Source: CALCHA01 sp035548175
GTDB taxonomy: Bacteria; Planctomycetota; Phycisphaerae; WQYP01
Assembly (NCBI GenBank): GCA_035548175.1
Contig: DASZTO010000034.1
Coordinates: 1 to 64,000, forward strand
Reading direction: 5' to 3'
Length of the DNA stretch: 64,000 nt
The translations under genes were made by a program, and so were the position numbers. Each line of letters opens with the position of its first letter. Within the stretch, counting starts at the first letter, position 1. Positions 50,320-58,813 of the stretch are shown here, piece after piece. The notes under the pieces are model-generated. The model was not told the origin of the DNA and made no database searches. It saw only the letters and a list, made by a program, of their open reading frames with translations.

Positions 50320-50898
50320 ATGGCAGAAGACGACGGCACATACGAGCTCAAAGACGACGGCGACATGGCCGAGATCAAGGGGGCGCCGGGAGACGGCTGG
50401 GGCAAGGGACCCAAGCCCGGCGATCCCGATTTCGTCCCGCCCGAGGTTGTCATCGAACCGGCGCCCCGGGCACGGGAGGAACCGGCGGAGGAGCCGGCGG
50501 CTTCGGGCGCGGTGACGGCCGAGGAAATCGCCGACGTCCAGGACGCCGAGCAGCACAAGGCGATGGGCATCCTGGCGTATGTCTTTTTCGTGATACCGCT
50601 GGTCGCCGCGCCCAAGTCGCCGTTCGCGCGCTTCCACGCCAACCAGGGCCTCATCACCTTCATCCTGTGGTGGGCGGCCATCGTGCTGGTCGCGGCCCTT
50701 CAGGTGCTTATCTGGCTCAATGGCTGGCTGCTGGCGAATATCGCCCTTTTGATGTATTTCTTTAGCTGCATTTTTCACCTCCTCGGACCCGTCATGCTGA
50801 TCGCCTGCGCAGCCCTCACGCTCACCGGCATCGTCAACGCGGCCAATGGGGAGAAAAAGCGGCTGCCCATCGTGGGAACCTGGAACCTGCTCAAATAA
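50320..50898 (+). CDS. DUF4870/Tic20-like small membrane protein
   Basis: The 192-residue protein has an acidic, disordered N-terminal half (1-75), then DAEQHKAMGILAYVFFVIPL, VAAPKSPFARFHANQGLITF and two further hydrophobic helices ending KKRLPIVGTWNLL. That order of helices and the FARFHANQGL motif are typical of DUF4870 (Tic20-like, COG3296) proteins. Their function in bacteria is not established. The ATG at 50320 is preceded by GAGGA. It lies just upstream of another small membrane protein gene (59 bp gap) in the same direction, so the two may be co-transcribed. Confidence 0.75.
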   Translation: MAEDDGTYELKDDGDMAEIKGAPGDGWGKGPKPGDPDFVPPEVVIEPAPRAREEPAEEPAASGAVTAEEIADVQDAEQHKAMGILAYVFFVIPLVAAPKSPFARFHANQGLITFILWWAAIVLVAALQVLIWLNGWLLANIALLMYFFSCIFHLLGPVMLIACAALTLTGIVNAANGEKKRLPIVGTWNLLK

Positions 50899-50957
50899 CC
50901 ACGCCCCCGGCGCCGCGCATCTGATGTCGGTGTCGGCTTCGCTGTGAAAGGACGGCT

Positions 50958-51920
50958 ATGACCACTCCCAGTTCCATGCCTCCGAGCCCCCCGCCGCCGA
51001 AGGGGATGTCCAAGTGGGTGATCATCGCGATCGTGGTGTTGCTGATCATCATCGTGGGATGCTGCGGCGGCGTCACCGCATGCTGGCTCGTCGCCAGACG
51101 CGCCGCCAAAGCAGCGGCGGATTTGTCCCCTATTTCACGCAACGAAGCCGGCGGCCTGACCATCCGCTCCGGCGGGGGCGAATTCAACATCGGCGCCCTG
51201 CCCGCCAACTTCCCGAGCGACATCCCCATTTACACCGGCATGAAGCCGCTGGAATCCGCCATCGACAAGGACGGCAACGGAACCGTCAGCCTGACGGGCA
51301 GCGGCGCGCCCAGCGATGTCGCGGACTGGTATCAGGACCACATGAAATCACAGGGCTGGACGCTCACCGACAGTGGAAACGCCGGCGACACGCAGCACCA
51401 GGCCTATCGAAAAGCCGGCCGGCAGGCGTCGGTCCTGATCACCGGCAGCGGCAGTGAATCCACCGTCATCATCGGCGTGGGCAAAGGCGATAACACCCCC
51501 GGTCCCGGCGCCGCCGCGCCCGAGCAAGCGCCCCAGGAGCCGGCCAATCCACTCGCGGCCGCATCGCCCGGCGACGCCGCCCCGAGGCACGTCGCCGACG
51601 CCTCCGGAAAGCCCCTCAAGCTGCCCTCGAATTTCCCCAGCGACCTGCCCGTCTACTCCGGGATGAACTCCACCTTCTCCGCCTCCGACAATCTCTCCGG
51701 TGAGGGATCGGTGCTCCTGCAAGGGTCCGCCGACCACCAGACGCTGGTCGATTACTACCGAAAGCAGATGAAAGATGCCGGATGGGAACAGACCGACGAC
51801 ACGGAGGTTGCCGGAGTGTCGCAGATGACCTACACCAAGGATGTTCGGAAAGCGCAGGTGCAGGTGAGCGCGGGGGATAACGGGACGACGATGCTGATGC
51901 TGAGCTATTCGAAGAAGTGA
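50958..51920 (+). CDS. Membrane-anchored protein with a duplicated domain
   Basis: The 320-residue protein has a Pro-rich start, a membrane helix (about 18-46, WVIIAIVVLLIIIVGCCGG) and two copies of one domain. Copy 1 begins PANFPSDIPIYTGMKPLESA (about residue 77) and copy 2 PSNFPSDLPVYSGMNSTFSA (about 217). Each contains a DWYQDHMKSQGW or DYYRKQMKDAGW helix and ends in a beta segment before a linker of Ala/Pro. This is a clear internal duplication; the domain is not one I can name. It probably faces the periplasm. The ATG at 50958 follows AAAGGA. Confidence 0.65.
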   Translation: MTTPSSMPPSPPPPKGMSKWVIIAIVVLLIIIVGCCGGVTACWLVARRAAKAAADLSPISRNEAGGLTIRSGGGEFNIGALPANFPSDIPIYTGMKPLESAIDKDGNGTVSLTGSGAPSDVADWYQDHMKSQGWTLTDSGNAGDTQHQAYRKAGRQASVLITGSGSESTVIIGVGKGDNTPGPGAAAPEQAPQEPANPLAAASPGDAAPRHVADASGKPLKLPSNFPSDLPVYSGMNSTFSASDNLSGEGSVLLQGSADHQTLVDYYRKQMKDAGWEQTDDTEVAGVSQMTYTKDVRKAQVQVSAGDNGTTMLMLSYSKK

Positions 51921-51980
51921 CCGGGCGGGAGGCGCGCGGGGAACGTGCGATGCCGCCGATTTCTGCGATGATGCCACCCC

Positions 51981-53006
51981 ATGTGGCTCGATGGACATCT
52001 CGATCTTTCCTACATCGCCGATCACGGGCGCGATCTGCGTCTCGCGCCCGAAGCCTGCGGCGGAACGCTGCAACCGGCCGGCGTGACGTTTCCCTCCCTG
52101 CGCGCGGGCGACGTCCGCGCCGCCGTGGCGACGATCTTCGTGCGCCGGCGAAGAAACGTCGCCGCCGATGACGGCCCCTGGAGTTTTGATACTCCCGAAG
52201 AAGCGCACGCGGCGGTGCTGCGGCAACTGGCCATGTACCGACAGTGGCAGGCCGAGGGCTGGCTGCGCATCGGCTCCGTGGAAGCGCCTTCCGCCAATGC
52301 CCTGGGCGTGGTGCTGGCGCTCGAGGGTGCCGAGGGATTGCGCTCGCCGGCCGACCTCGCGGCCCTTGCGAAGGCCGGCGTCCGCATGGTGTCGCTCGCC
52401 TGGGCCGAAGGATCGCGCTACGCCGGCGGAGATCAGAGCGGCGGGGACGTGACGCCGGCGGGACGCGAGCTCATCGCCGAGATGGATGGCCTGGGCGTCC
52501 TACACGATGTCTCGCACCTCAGCGAGCGCGCCTTCTGGACCCTGCTGTCCGAAGCGCGCGGCCCGGTGGTCGCCTCGCACTCCAATTGCCGGGCCCTGCT
52601 GCCGGGCCGCAAACATCCCGAACGTCACCTCTCCGACGACCAGATTCGCGCGCTCGCGGCGCATCGGGGCGGGAGCGGCGGCGCCGTAATCGGCATCAAT
52701 TTGTTCGGGCGTTTCCTGGTGCCAGACGCACAACACGCGGGGAGCGGCGTGCGCGCGACGCTTGCGGACGTCGTCCAACACGTCGAGCACGTGACGCAAA
52801 TCGCCGGCCGGCGCGACTGCGTCGCCCTGGGCTCCGACGCCGATAGCGGCTTCGGAAGCATCCTGATGCCGACAGGCCTCGAGCGTCCCGAGCACTGGCG
52901 CCGCATCGCCGACGCGCTCTCCACCGCCGGCTGGAGCGATCAGGCCGTGGACGGATTCACGCACAAAAACTGGCTTCGCGCACTGGCCGCCGGCGCATCC
53001 TCCTGA
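51981..53006 (+). CDS. Membrane dipeptidase-like metallopeptidase (M19)
   Basis: The 341-residue protein matches the M19 amidohydrolase-fold family: WLDGHLDLSYIADHG with the first histidine/aspartate pair, VLALEGAEGLRSPADL with the bridging glutamate, LGVLHDVSHLSERAFWTLL with the HxxxH metal ligands, PVVASHSNC, and VALGSDADSGFG. M19 enzymes cut dipeptides, often with D-residues, using two zinc ions. It has no signal peptide, so it is probably cytoplasmic. Length is slightly short for the family but all motifs are present. The ATG at 51981 gives the standard beginning. Confidence 0.85.
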   Translation: MWLDGHLDLSYIADHGRDLRLAPEACGGTLQPAGVTFPSLRAGDVRAAVATIFVRRRRNVAADDGPWSFDTPEEAHAAVLRQLAMYRQWQAEGWLRIGSVEAPSANALGVVLALEGAEGLRSPADLAALAKAGVRMVSLAWAEGSRYAGGDQSGGDVTPAGRELIAEMDGLGVLHDVSHLSERAFWTLLSEARGPVVASHSNCRALLPGRKHPERHLSDDQIRALAAHRGGSGGAVIGINLFGRFLVPDAQHAGSGVRATLADVVQHVEHVTQIAGRRDCVALGSDADSGFGSILMPTGLERPEHWRRIADALSTAGWSDQAVDGFTHKNWLRALAAGASS

Positions 53007-53020
53007 AGCGCACGTGATGC

Positions 53021-53026
53021 TATAAT
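53021..53026 (+). promoter_or_regulatory. Perfect -10 box (TATAAT)
   Basis: TATAAT is followed after six bases by an ATG at 53033. A transcript starting there would be leaderless. It could drive the 48-codon frame at 53033-53179 and the beta-CASP nuclease gene at 53259. No clear -35 was found. Confidence 0.4.
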
Positions 53027-53032
53027 GCCCCC

Positions 53033-53179
53033 ATGAACACCATCGTTCTCAAAGAAACCGGTCTGCGCCCCGACCTGCGCCCCGAACTGTATATTGCAGT
53101 CGAAGAGGGTCCGGATCGGCTCTCCCTTCATTTCCTTTCTCGCCGCGACTTGCGCCAATGTGCCTTGCGGCCTTCTTAG
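53033..53179 (+). CDS. Possible 48-residue leaderless small protein
   Basis: The frame opens MNTIVLKETGLRPDLRPELY and continues IAVEEGPDRLSLHFLSRRD, ending with an Arg/Cys/Leu/Pro-rich tail. It begins seven bases after a perfect TATAAT, so the ATG could be the first base of the transcript. It has balanced composition and could equally be chance or a leader peptide for the beta-CASP gene, which starts 79 bp downstream. Not recognised. Confidence 0.28.
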   Translation: MNTIVLKETGLRPDLRPELYIAVEEGPDRLSLHFLSRRDLRQCALRPS

Positions 53180-53258
53180 CGCCTGGCGCGTGGTCGCTCC
53201 CGTCCAATTCTTGTGTGAGACCCTGCATCGCCGCGCCTGATCCTCCGGAAAGGTCCCC

Positions 53259-54647
53259 ATGCAAATCCACTTCCACGGCGCCTGCCGCACCGTCACCGGC
53301 TCCCAGCACGAAATCCGCACCGGACCCGGCGAGGGCGGCAAACGCATCCTCCTCGACGTCGGCGCCTTCCAGGGACCCCGCGCACTCGCCCGCAAAATCA
53401 ACACCTCCTTCGATTTCGATCCCCGTACCGTCGATGCCGTCGTCCTCTCCCACGGCCACACCGACCACTGCGGAAATCTCCCCAACCTCGTCCGCCAGGG
53501 TTATCGCGGCCCCATCTATTGCACCGCCGCCACCGCCGCCGTCACCGCCCTCATGCTCATGGATGCCGCCAAAATCCAGGAGGAAGACGCCGCCTATCTC
53601 AATCAGAAAACCAACAAAACCTGGCAGGGGGAAATCGTCCCCCTCTTCACACGCGAAGATGCCCGGCAAACCATCGAGCAGTTCGTCCCCATCCCCTACC
53701 AGCAGGCCCACGAGTTTCACGAAGCCCCCGGCGTCACCGTCGAACTCCGCGACGCGGGCCACGTCGTCGGTTCCGCCGCCGTCCGCCTCACCAACCTCCG
53801 CACCGGCAAATGCCTCGTCTTCACCGGCGACGTCGGCCGCCCCAACGCCCCGCTCGTCCAGAACCCCGATCCCTTCCATGAAGCCGATGCCGTCATTTCC
53901 GAATGCACCTACGGCGGAAAAACCCACGCCGCCATCGACACCATCCCCGCCATTCTCGCCGGCATCGTCAACGACACCGCCCAGCGCGGCGGCATCCTCA
54001 TGATCCCCGCCTTCGCCCTCGGCCGCACACAGGCCATGGTCGAAATCCTCCACGAGCTGCGCAACAGCAACCAAATCCCCCACGCATTGCCCATCTTCGT
54101 CGATTCACCCCTCGCGCTCCGGCTCACCGACGTCCACCGCCGCTTCCTCCCGCTCCTCGATGAACAGACCCGACAGCTCCTCGAACCCTTCGATTTCCCC
54201 AGCCTCACCTACGTCACCACGCCTCAGGAAAGCCGCGAACTCAACGACCGCCGCGGCACCTTCGTCGTCATCGCCGGCAGCGGCATGTGCGAAAGCGGCC
54301 GCATCCTCCACCATCTCAAACACCATATCCACGACCCCCGCAGCACCCTGCTCCTCCCCGGATATCAGGCCGCCGACACCCTCGGACGACGTCTCCAGGA
54401 CGGACAGCGCCGCGTCCCCATCCTCGGAGACTTGATCCCCGTCCGCGCCCGCATCGAAACCCTCCACGGCCTCTCCGCCCACGCCGATGAACACGAACTC
54501 ACCGCCTATTCACAACCCCTCAAATCCGCCCAGTTCTACCTCGTCCACGGCGAAGTCGCACAAGCCCAAGCCCACGCCGCATCCCTCCAGCAAGCCGGCT
54601 TCCCGCCTCCCATCATCGCCACCCGTGGCGACGTCGCCGATATCTGA
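53259..54647 (+). CDS. Metallo-beta-lactamase/beta-CASP family nuclease
   Basis: The 462-residue protein has the full MBL fold with HxHxDH (H65, H67, D69, H70 in SHGHTDHCGNLP), the second histidine region in RDAGHVVGSA and a metal aspartate in FTGDVGRP. A beta-CASP domain follows (about 200-400) with PAFALGRTQAM, GSGMCESGRILHHL and HGLSAHADEHEL. This is the layout of RNases of the CPSF/Integrator-like group. It should be an RNA-processing nuclease with two zinc ions in the cytoplasm. The ATG at 53259 is preceded by AAAGG, and it converges with the GT87 gene (33 bp). Confidence 0.9.
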   Translation: MQIHFHGACRTVTGSQHEIRTGPGEGGKRILLDVGAFQGPRALARKINTSFDFDPRTVDAVVLSHGHTDHCGNLPNLVRQGYRGPIYCTAATAAVTALMLMDAAKIQEEDAAYLNQKTNKTWQGEIVPLFTREDARQTIEQFVPIPYQQAHEFHEAPGVTVELRDAGHVVGSAAVRLTNLRTGKCLVFTGDVGRPNAPLVQNPDPFHEADAVISECTYGGKTHAAIDTIPAILAGIVNDTAQRGGILMIPAFALGRTQAMVEILHELRNSNQIPHALPIFVDSPLALRLTDVHRRFLPLLDEQTRQLLEPFDFPSLTYVTTPQESRELNDRRGTFVVIAGSGMCESGRILHHLKHHIHDPRSTLLLPGYQAADTLGRRLQDGQRRVPILGDLIPVRARIETLHGLSAHADEHELTAYSQPLKSAQFYLVHGEVAQAQAHAASLQQAGFPPPIIATRGDVADI

Positions 54648-54680
54648 ACATCCAGCTTCCGCGATCCCGCGCTCGGCCGA

Positions 54681-56057
54681 TCACGCCGCCTGCTGAGCAA
54701 GCGCAGGTTCACCCGACCGTTCGCTCGCCGCACCCGCCGCGGGAAAAACGCCTCGCTGCAGCATCGCCGCCAGCAATGCGACCGACGCCCACAACGGCAG
54801 ATTCAACGTGCGCGCGTAATCCGTGCCCAATGGAGAAAACAGCTTCGCCGCATCCGACGTGAACAGAAACAGCACCGCGGCCACGCCCAGCAGAACCAGC
54901 GCACGCCGCTGCTGCATGCGCGGTAGCCCCCTATCCGACGCCACCACACCCGCCGCCGCCAACGCGAAAATCAGCGTCACATAGTGCGGCACCCACGTCC
55001 ACGCCGACGCCCACAGCATGAACACCGTCACCGCCGCGATTTCCGCCACGTACCGCCGCGAACGGAAATCCCCCAATGGCTTGCGCAGCCACCACAGCCC
55101 CGTCACCCCCAGCGCCGCCAGCACCCCACGCACGATCCGTTGCGACACCGCCAGCGGAAAGCTCACCACGTTCACATAGTGCTCCACCACCGCCCCCCCC
55201 GAACCGGATGCAAACGCCGGGACGTGCGACAAAAACCGCGTGATGAAACTCGCCACCGACTGTCCCTCGAAGACCCGAATCCGCCCCTCCCCGATGTACG
55301 GCACCACCATCACCAGCATCCAGTCGCGCAGCCATATCCACTCCTGCCTGAAACCCACGAAACAGCCCGGCAGCAGCCACAAAAACAACGGAAGCCCCGC
55401 CACCATCCCCCACACCATCCACCGCCGCCGGCGAACGATCGCGTACGCCAGAAAGATGATCGGCGTCACCTTGATCGCCACCGCCAGCGCGATCAGCAGG
55501 CCCCCGCAGAATTGACGCGACCCGCGCGGCGATTGGACCGCCAGCAGGCCCGCCGCCAGCGGCGCGAGCATCAGCAGATTGGTCTGGCCTTCCTGCATGT
55601 CGCCAAGCACCGGCCAGAACCAGGCCGCCAGCATCAACAACAGCGGAACCGGCGCCAGCGGCGCATCGGCGTTCCGCAGGATGCGCAGCACGCACGCCAG
55701 AATCACCCCCGCGAACGCCACCTTGCATAATGCCCACGGAAGCGGCGCCCACGCCCGCGGCAGCGTCGTGAACGGCGCGAGCAGCAGCATCGCCGGCGGC
55801 GGATTGGGAAATCGATCGTTGACGATGTCCGCGCGATGCCGCAGATGCGAGGGAATCTCCACCAGCCACCGGTCGAAATCCGTGGTTTCCACCGCCTCAT
55901 GCGCCGCAATGTTCTTGAGCACCTTGCGGTGCGCCTGCCACCCCGCCCCCAGCGCCATCGCCACGCCGATGCATACCAGCAGCAGGACGGCGCGCGGCGT
56001 CCATCGCGGCGAGGCGGGGTGCGGGGACGCGCTGGCGGTCGGAGGAAGGCTCTGCAC
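54681..56057 (-). CDS. GT87-type (DUF2029) membrane glycosyltransferase
   Basis: The 458-residue multipass protein resembles GT87 mannosyltransferases: an N-terminal helix, a first outer loop with FDRWLVEIPSHL and DIVNDRFPNPPPAMLLLAPF, then EGQTNLLMLAPLAAGLLAV and GLLIALAVAIKVTPIIFLAY. EGQTN and KVTP are hallmark motifs of this family, which uses polyprenyl-phosphate mannose. About ten helices can be counted. Donor and acceptor are unknown. It could add sugars to the same surface glycan as GT39 and the GDP-fucose pathway. It follows the histidine kinase gene on the same strand with 110 bp between. Confidence 0.82.
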   Translation of the reverse strand: MQSLPPTASASPHPASPRWTPRAVLLLVCIGVAMALGAGWQAHRKVLKNIAAHEAVETTDFDRWLVEIPSHLRHRADIVNDRFPNPPPAMLLLAPFTTLPRAWAPLPWALCKVAFAGVILACVLRILRNADAPLAPVPLLLMLAAWFWPVLGDMQEGQTNLLMLAPLAAGLLAVQSPRGSRQFCGGLLIALAVAIKVTPIIFLAYAIVRRRRWMVWGMVAGLPLFLWLLPGCFVGFRQEWIWLRDWMLVMVVPYIGEGRIRVFEGQSVASFITRFLSHVPAFASGSGGAVVEHYVNVVSFPLAVSQRIVRGVLAALGVTGLWWLRKPLGDFRSRRYVAEIAAVTVFMLWASAWTWVPHYVTLIFALAAAGVVASDRGLPRMQQRRALVLLGVAAVLFLFTSDAAKLFSPLGTDYARTLNLPLWASVALLAAMLQRGVFPAAGAASERSGEPALAQQAA

Positions 56058-56167
56058 GCCGCGCAGTGTAAACTTCTCCAGTGACGCCCAAGTGACGCGA
56101 AAATGACAATTCCATCATCTGACATAATGAAATACGCATGAAATCCGCCGCCCCCCCGCCTTCCCCG

Positions 56168-57625
56168 TCACACATGCCCGCTGCGCGCGCTGCGCTGCCG
56201 CGACTCGCTCTCCGTCCCCGATCGCAGCTGCCACAACGGAAGCTGCACTGTGAACGTAGTCCCGCAATGCCGCCGGCTTTCCACCGAAATCCGCCCTCCG
56301 TGCGAAATGGCGATGATCTGCGCCAGGCTCAGACCCAGGCCCGTCCCCGCCTGTCCCTGCACGTTGCGCCCACGGAAAAAACGGTCGAACACCCGCGAAA
56401 CTTCATCCGCCGCGATCCCGCTTCCCGTATCCGATATCGCCACCACCACGTTCCCCTGCCGCCGCTCCCCCGTCACGCGCACCTTCCCTCCCTCCCGCGT
56501 GTACTTGAGCGCATTGTCCAGCAGGTTCGAAAAAAGCCGCTGCAACTGATCCCGGTTCCCCGACACCGGCAGCGCATCGACGATCGCCAGCTCCAGCGCG
56601 ACCGATTTGTCCTCCGCCACCGGCATGAACAGATCGCACGCATCCGCCACCAGCTTCCGCAGGTCCAGCGGCGTCCCCTGCGGACCGGCCGCCGACTCGA
56701 ACGCGCTCATGTCCAGAATCGTATTGATGATGCCCAGCAGATGATCGATCTGCTCGATGACATCCTGCGCCAGCACCCCCGGCTCGCCAGTTCCGTGAAG
56801 CATCTCGAGCTCGCAGCGGGAACGCATCCGCGTGAGCGGGCTCCGCAGCTCGTGCGCCAGCGAATCGTTCGTGTCCCGCAGGTTCCGCAGCAGGATCTCG
56901 ATCCGCTGCGCCATCACGTTGAAGGTGGTCGCCAGCCGGTCGATTTCATCGCCGCGATGCGTGTTGGGCGCCCGCCGGGTGATGTTCCCGTCCGCTATCG
57001 CGGTCGCCGCGTCCGTCACCGCCGAAATCCCCCGCAGATGGTGCCGCGTCACCGCTATCCCGATCGCTCCCGCCGCCAGCCACGTCGCCGCCATCACCGC
57101 GAAAATCAGCGACATCGATTGCGACACCAGCACGTAGTCGCTTTCCATCGAGCCCACGATCATCAGCGACATGCCCGGCGACAGGTCCGTCACGATCATT
57201 CGCGCCGGTACTTTCCCGCCCGGACCCACTGACATCGGACGCCGCCGCGGCCGGCCCGCAGCCGGCGTCGGAGCGCTCGCCAGAGACCCCGACGCCGTCT
57301 CGAACAGCGTATGCCCGCTCCCGTCGAATACCCGAAAATAGACGTCCCGCGAGCCCTCCGCCTGCGATTCCGCCTCCGCTTCCTGCGTCACCGCTCCAAG
57401 TCCCTTGAGCTCATAAAAATGGTGGCACTCGTCCGCTTCCGTCGACAGGTACGCGTCCACACGCTGCGACGCCAGGCTCGATACACGCCAATACGAAACC
57501 CCGTAACACACCCCCAACGCCACCAGCAGCACCACCGCGTAGTACAGCGTCAGACGCACCGGCAGCGAACGCAGGCACTGCGGCAGCCATAATCGCGGAT
57601 GCTCAGGCGTCGCTTCGCAGGACAT
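56168..57625 (-). CDS. Two-component sensor histidine kinase
   Basis: The 485-residue kinase has a first helix (24-46), a periplasmic sensor (about 47-165), a second helix (about 172-193), a HAMP linker, HisKA with H258 in SLAHELRSPL, and an HATPase domain. N-box LFSNLLDNALKYT, G1 SDTGSGIA, F-box VFDRFFRG and G2 GTGLGLSLAQ are all intact. The sensor is unrelated to anything I can name, so the signal is unknown. GTGGAGTGGGGT lies before the ATG at 57625; a GTG at 57637 is possible. It overlaps the response regulator stop by 23 bp, giving a translationally coupled pair. Confidence 0.9.
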   Translation of the reverse strand: MSCEATPEHPRLWLPQCLRSLPVRLTLYYAVVLLVALGVCYGVSYWRVSSLASQRVDAYLSTEADECHHFYELKGLGAVTQEAEAESQAEGSRDVYFRVFDGSGHTLFETASGSLASAPTPAAGRPRRRPMSVGPGGKVPARMIVTDLSPGMSLMIVGSMESDYVLVSQSMSLIFAVMAATWLAAGAIGIAVTRHHLRGISAVTDAATAIADGNITRRAPNTHRGDEIDRLATTFNVMAQRIEILLRNLRDTNDSLAHELRSPLTRMRSRCELEMLHGTGEPGVLAQDVIEQIDHLLGIINTILDMSAFESAAGPQGTPLDLRKLVADACDLFMPVAEDKSVALELAIVDALPVSGNRDQLQRLFSNLLDNALKYTREGGKVRVTGERRQGNVVVAISDTGSGIAADEVSRVFDRFFRGRNVQGQAGTGLGLSLAQIIAISHGGRISVESRRHCGTTFTVQLPLWQLRSGTESESRQRSARSGHV

Positions 57626-58283
57626 ACCCCACTCCACGAACCGTGTGTATCAGCCGCCGCGAGGCGTCGTTGTCCACCTTCTCCCTCAGCCGGCACATGC
57701 GCGCTTCCACCACGTTCGTCTGCGGATCGAAATTGTAATCCCACACGTTCTTCACAATCATCATCTTCGATACCACACGCCCCGCGTTGCGCATCAGAAA
57801 CTCCAGTAACGCAAATTCCCGCGGCTGCAGCTCGATCCGCTGCTGGTTCCGCCGGACTTCCCGCGTGATCCGGTCGATCGACAGCGGGCCCACGGACAAA
57901 AACGTCGCCTCCGCCGTCCCCGACGCCCGCCGCAGCATCGACTGCAGCCGCGCTACCAGCTCGGCAAACGCGAACGGCTTCGTCAGGTAGTCATCCCCGC
58001 CCGTCTGCAACCCCCGCACCCGGTCATCCACCGTGTGCTTCGCGCTCAAAATCAGCACCGGCGTCATGATCCGCAGCCGCCGCAGCCGTTCGATCAGCCG
58101 CAGTCCGTCCAGGTGCGGAAGCATCAGGTCCATCACGATCGCGTCGTACGATTGCCGCGTCGCCGCATCCAGCCCCTCCAGCCCGTCCCGCGCGTGCTCC
58201 ACCTGAAAACCCGCATGCGCAAGTCCCTCCTGCAGCGAATCGGCGATCTGCGCGTCGTCTTCGACAATGAGAATTCTGGCCAT
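57603..58283 (-). CDS. OmpR/PhoB-family response regulator
   Basis: The 226-residue regulator has a receiver domain with D9 and D10 (VEDD), the phospho-acceptor D52 in VMDLMLPHLDG, T/S and K102 in TKPF, followed by a winged-helix DNA-binding domain (about 130-222) ending RLIHTVRGVGYVL. It should be phosphorylated by the kinase encoded directly downstream and bind DNA as a dimer. Targets are unknown. The start ATG at 58283 puts the receiver at the N-terminus; the 236 bp upstream contain A/T-rich stretches suitable for a promoter. Full family length. Confidence 0.92.
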   Translation of the reverse strand: MARILIVEDDAQIADSLQEGLAHAGFQVEHARDGLEGLDAATRQSYDAIVMDLMLPHLDGLRLIERLRRLRIMTPVLILSAKHTVDDRVRGLQTGGDDYLTKPFAFAELVARLQSMLRRASGTAEATFLSVGPLSIDRITREVRRNQQRIELQPREFALLEFLMRNAGRVVSKMMIVKNVWDYNFDPQTNVVEARMCRLREKVDNDASRRLIHTVRGVGYVLRSDA

Positions 58284-58519
58284 AGCGCTCGCTGCGCCGC
58301 GCGAACTCCAGGCAGCGCGAGCGGCGGCGTGCGCGCGGGCTGCTGCCTCAAAAAAGCCTGTCCTGATCGCGCCACTCTAACCCCTCTCTCCCTCAATTCC
58401 CAAGCTGCATTGCATATATTGCCAATTTGTCATTTTCCCGCCACGCCGCCGTCACCCTCCACCCCTTAGCATCGCTCCGTCCTTCCATCAGCGCAACCGC
58501 CTTCTCGGGAGGTCCCCTC

Positions 58520-58810
58520 ATGCTCTTTCAGCGACGCCCGCCCTCGCGCGCACCTTCGCACGCCCACGCCCCCTGGGCACAACAGTTCGGCGATGAAGTC
58601 ATGATCGACCACGTGCCCCTCGCCTGGGCCGAAGAACTCCTCAACCATCTCCTCGCCGCCGGATTCGATGGCCGCCGCGGTGGACCCATCGGCACCGAAC
58701 GCCCCCCCGGCGCCGGCGAAGTCGTCCTCCACGTCCACAACGCCAGCGTCCGCGTCGTCCGCCGCGCCCTCGACGCCTTCCTCCGCTTCCGCAAGGACAA
58801 ACCGCGCTAA
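58520..58810 (+). CDS. Small conserved-looking protein of unknown function
   Basis: The 96-residue protein reads MLFQRRPPSRAPSHAHAPWA, a helix VPLAWAEELLNHLLAAGFDG, and a strand-helix end GEVVLHVHNASVRVVRRALD. The mixed alpha/beta end looks folded, but no family is recognised. GGGAGG seven to twelve bases upstream fixes the ATG at 58520, which makes it a likely real gene. It converges with argH with only 3 bp between. No signal peptide is seen. Confidence 0.5.
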   Translation: MLFQRRPPSRAPSHAHAPWAQQFGDEVMIDHVPLAWAEELLNHLLAAGFDGRRGGPIGTERPPGAGEVVLHVHNASVRVVRRALDAFLRFRKDKPR

Positions 58811-58813
58811 ACC

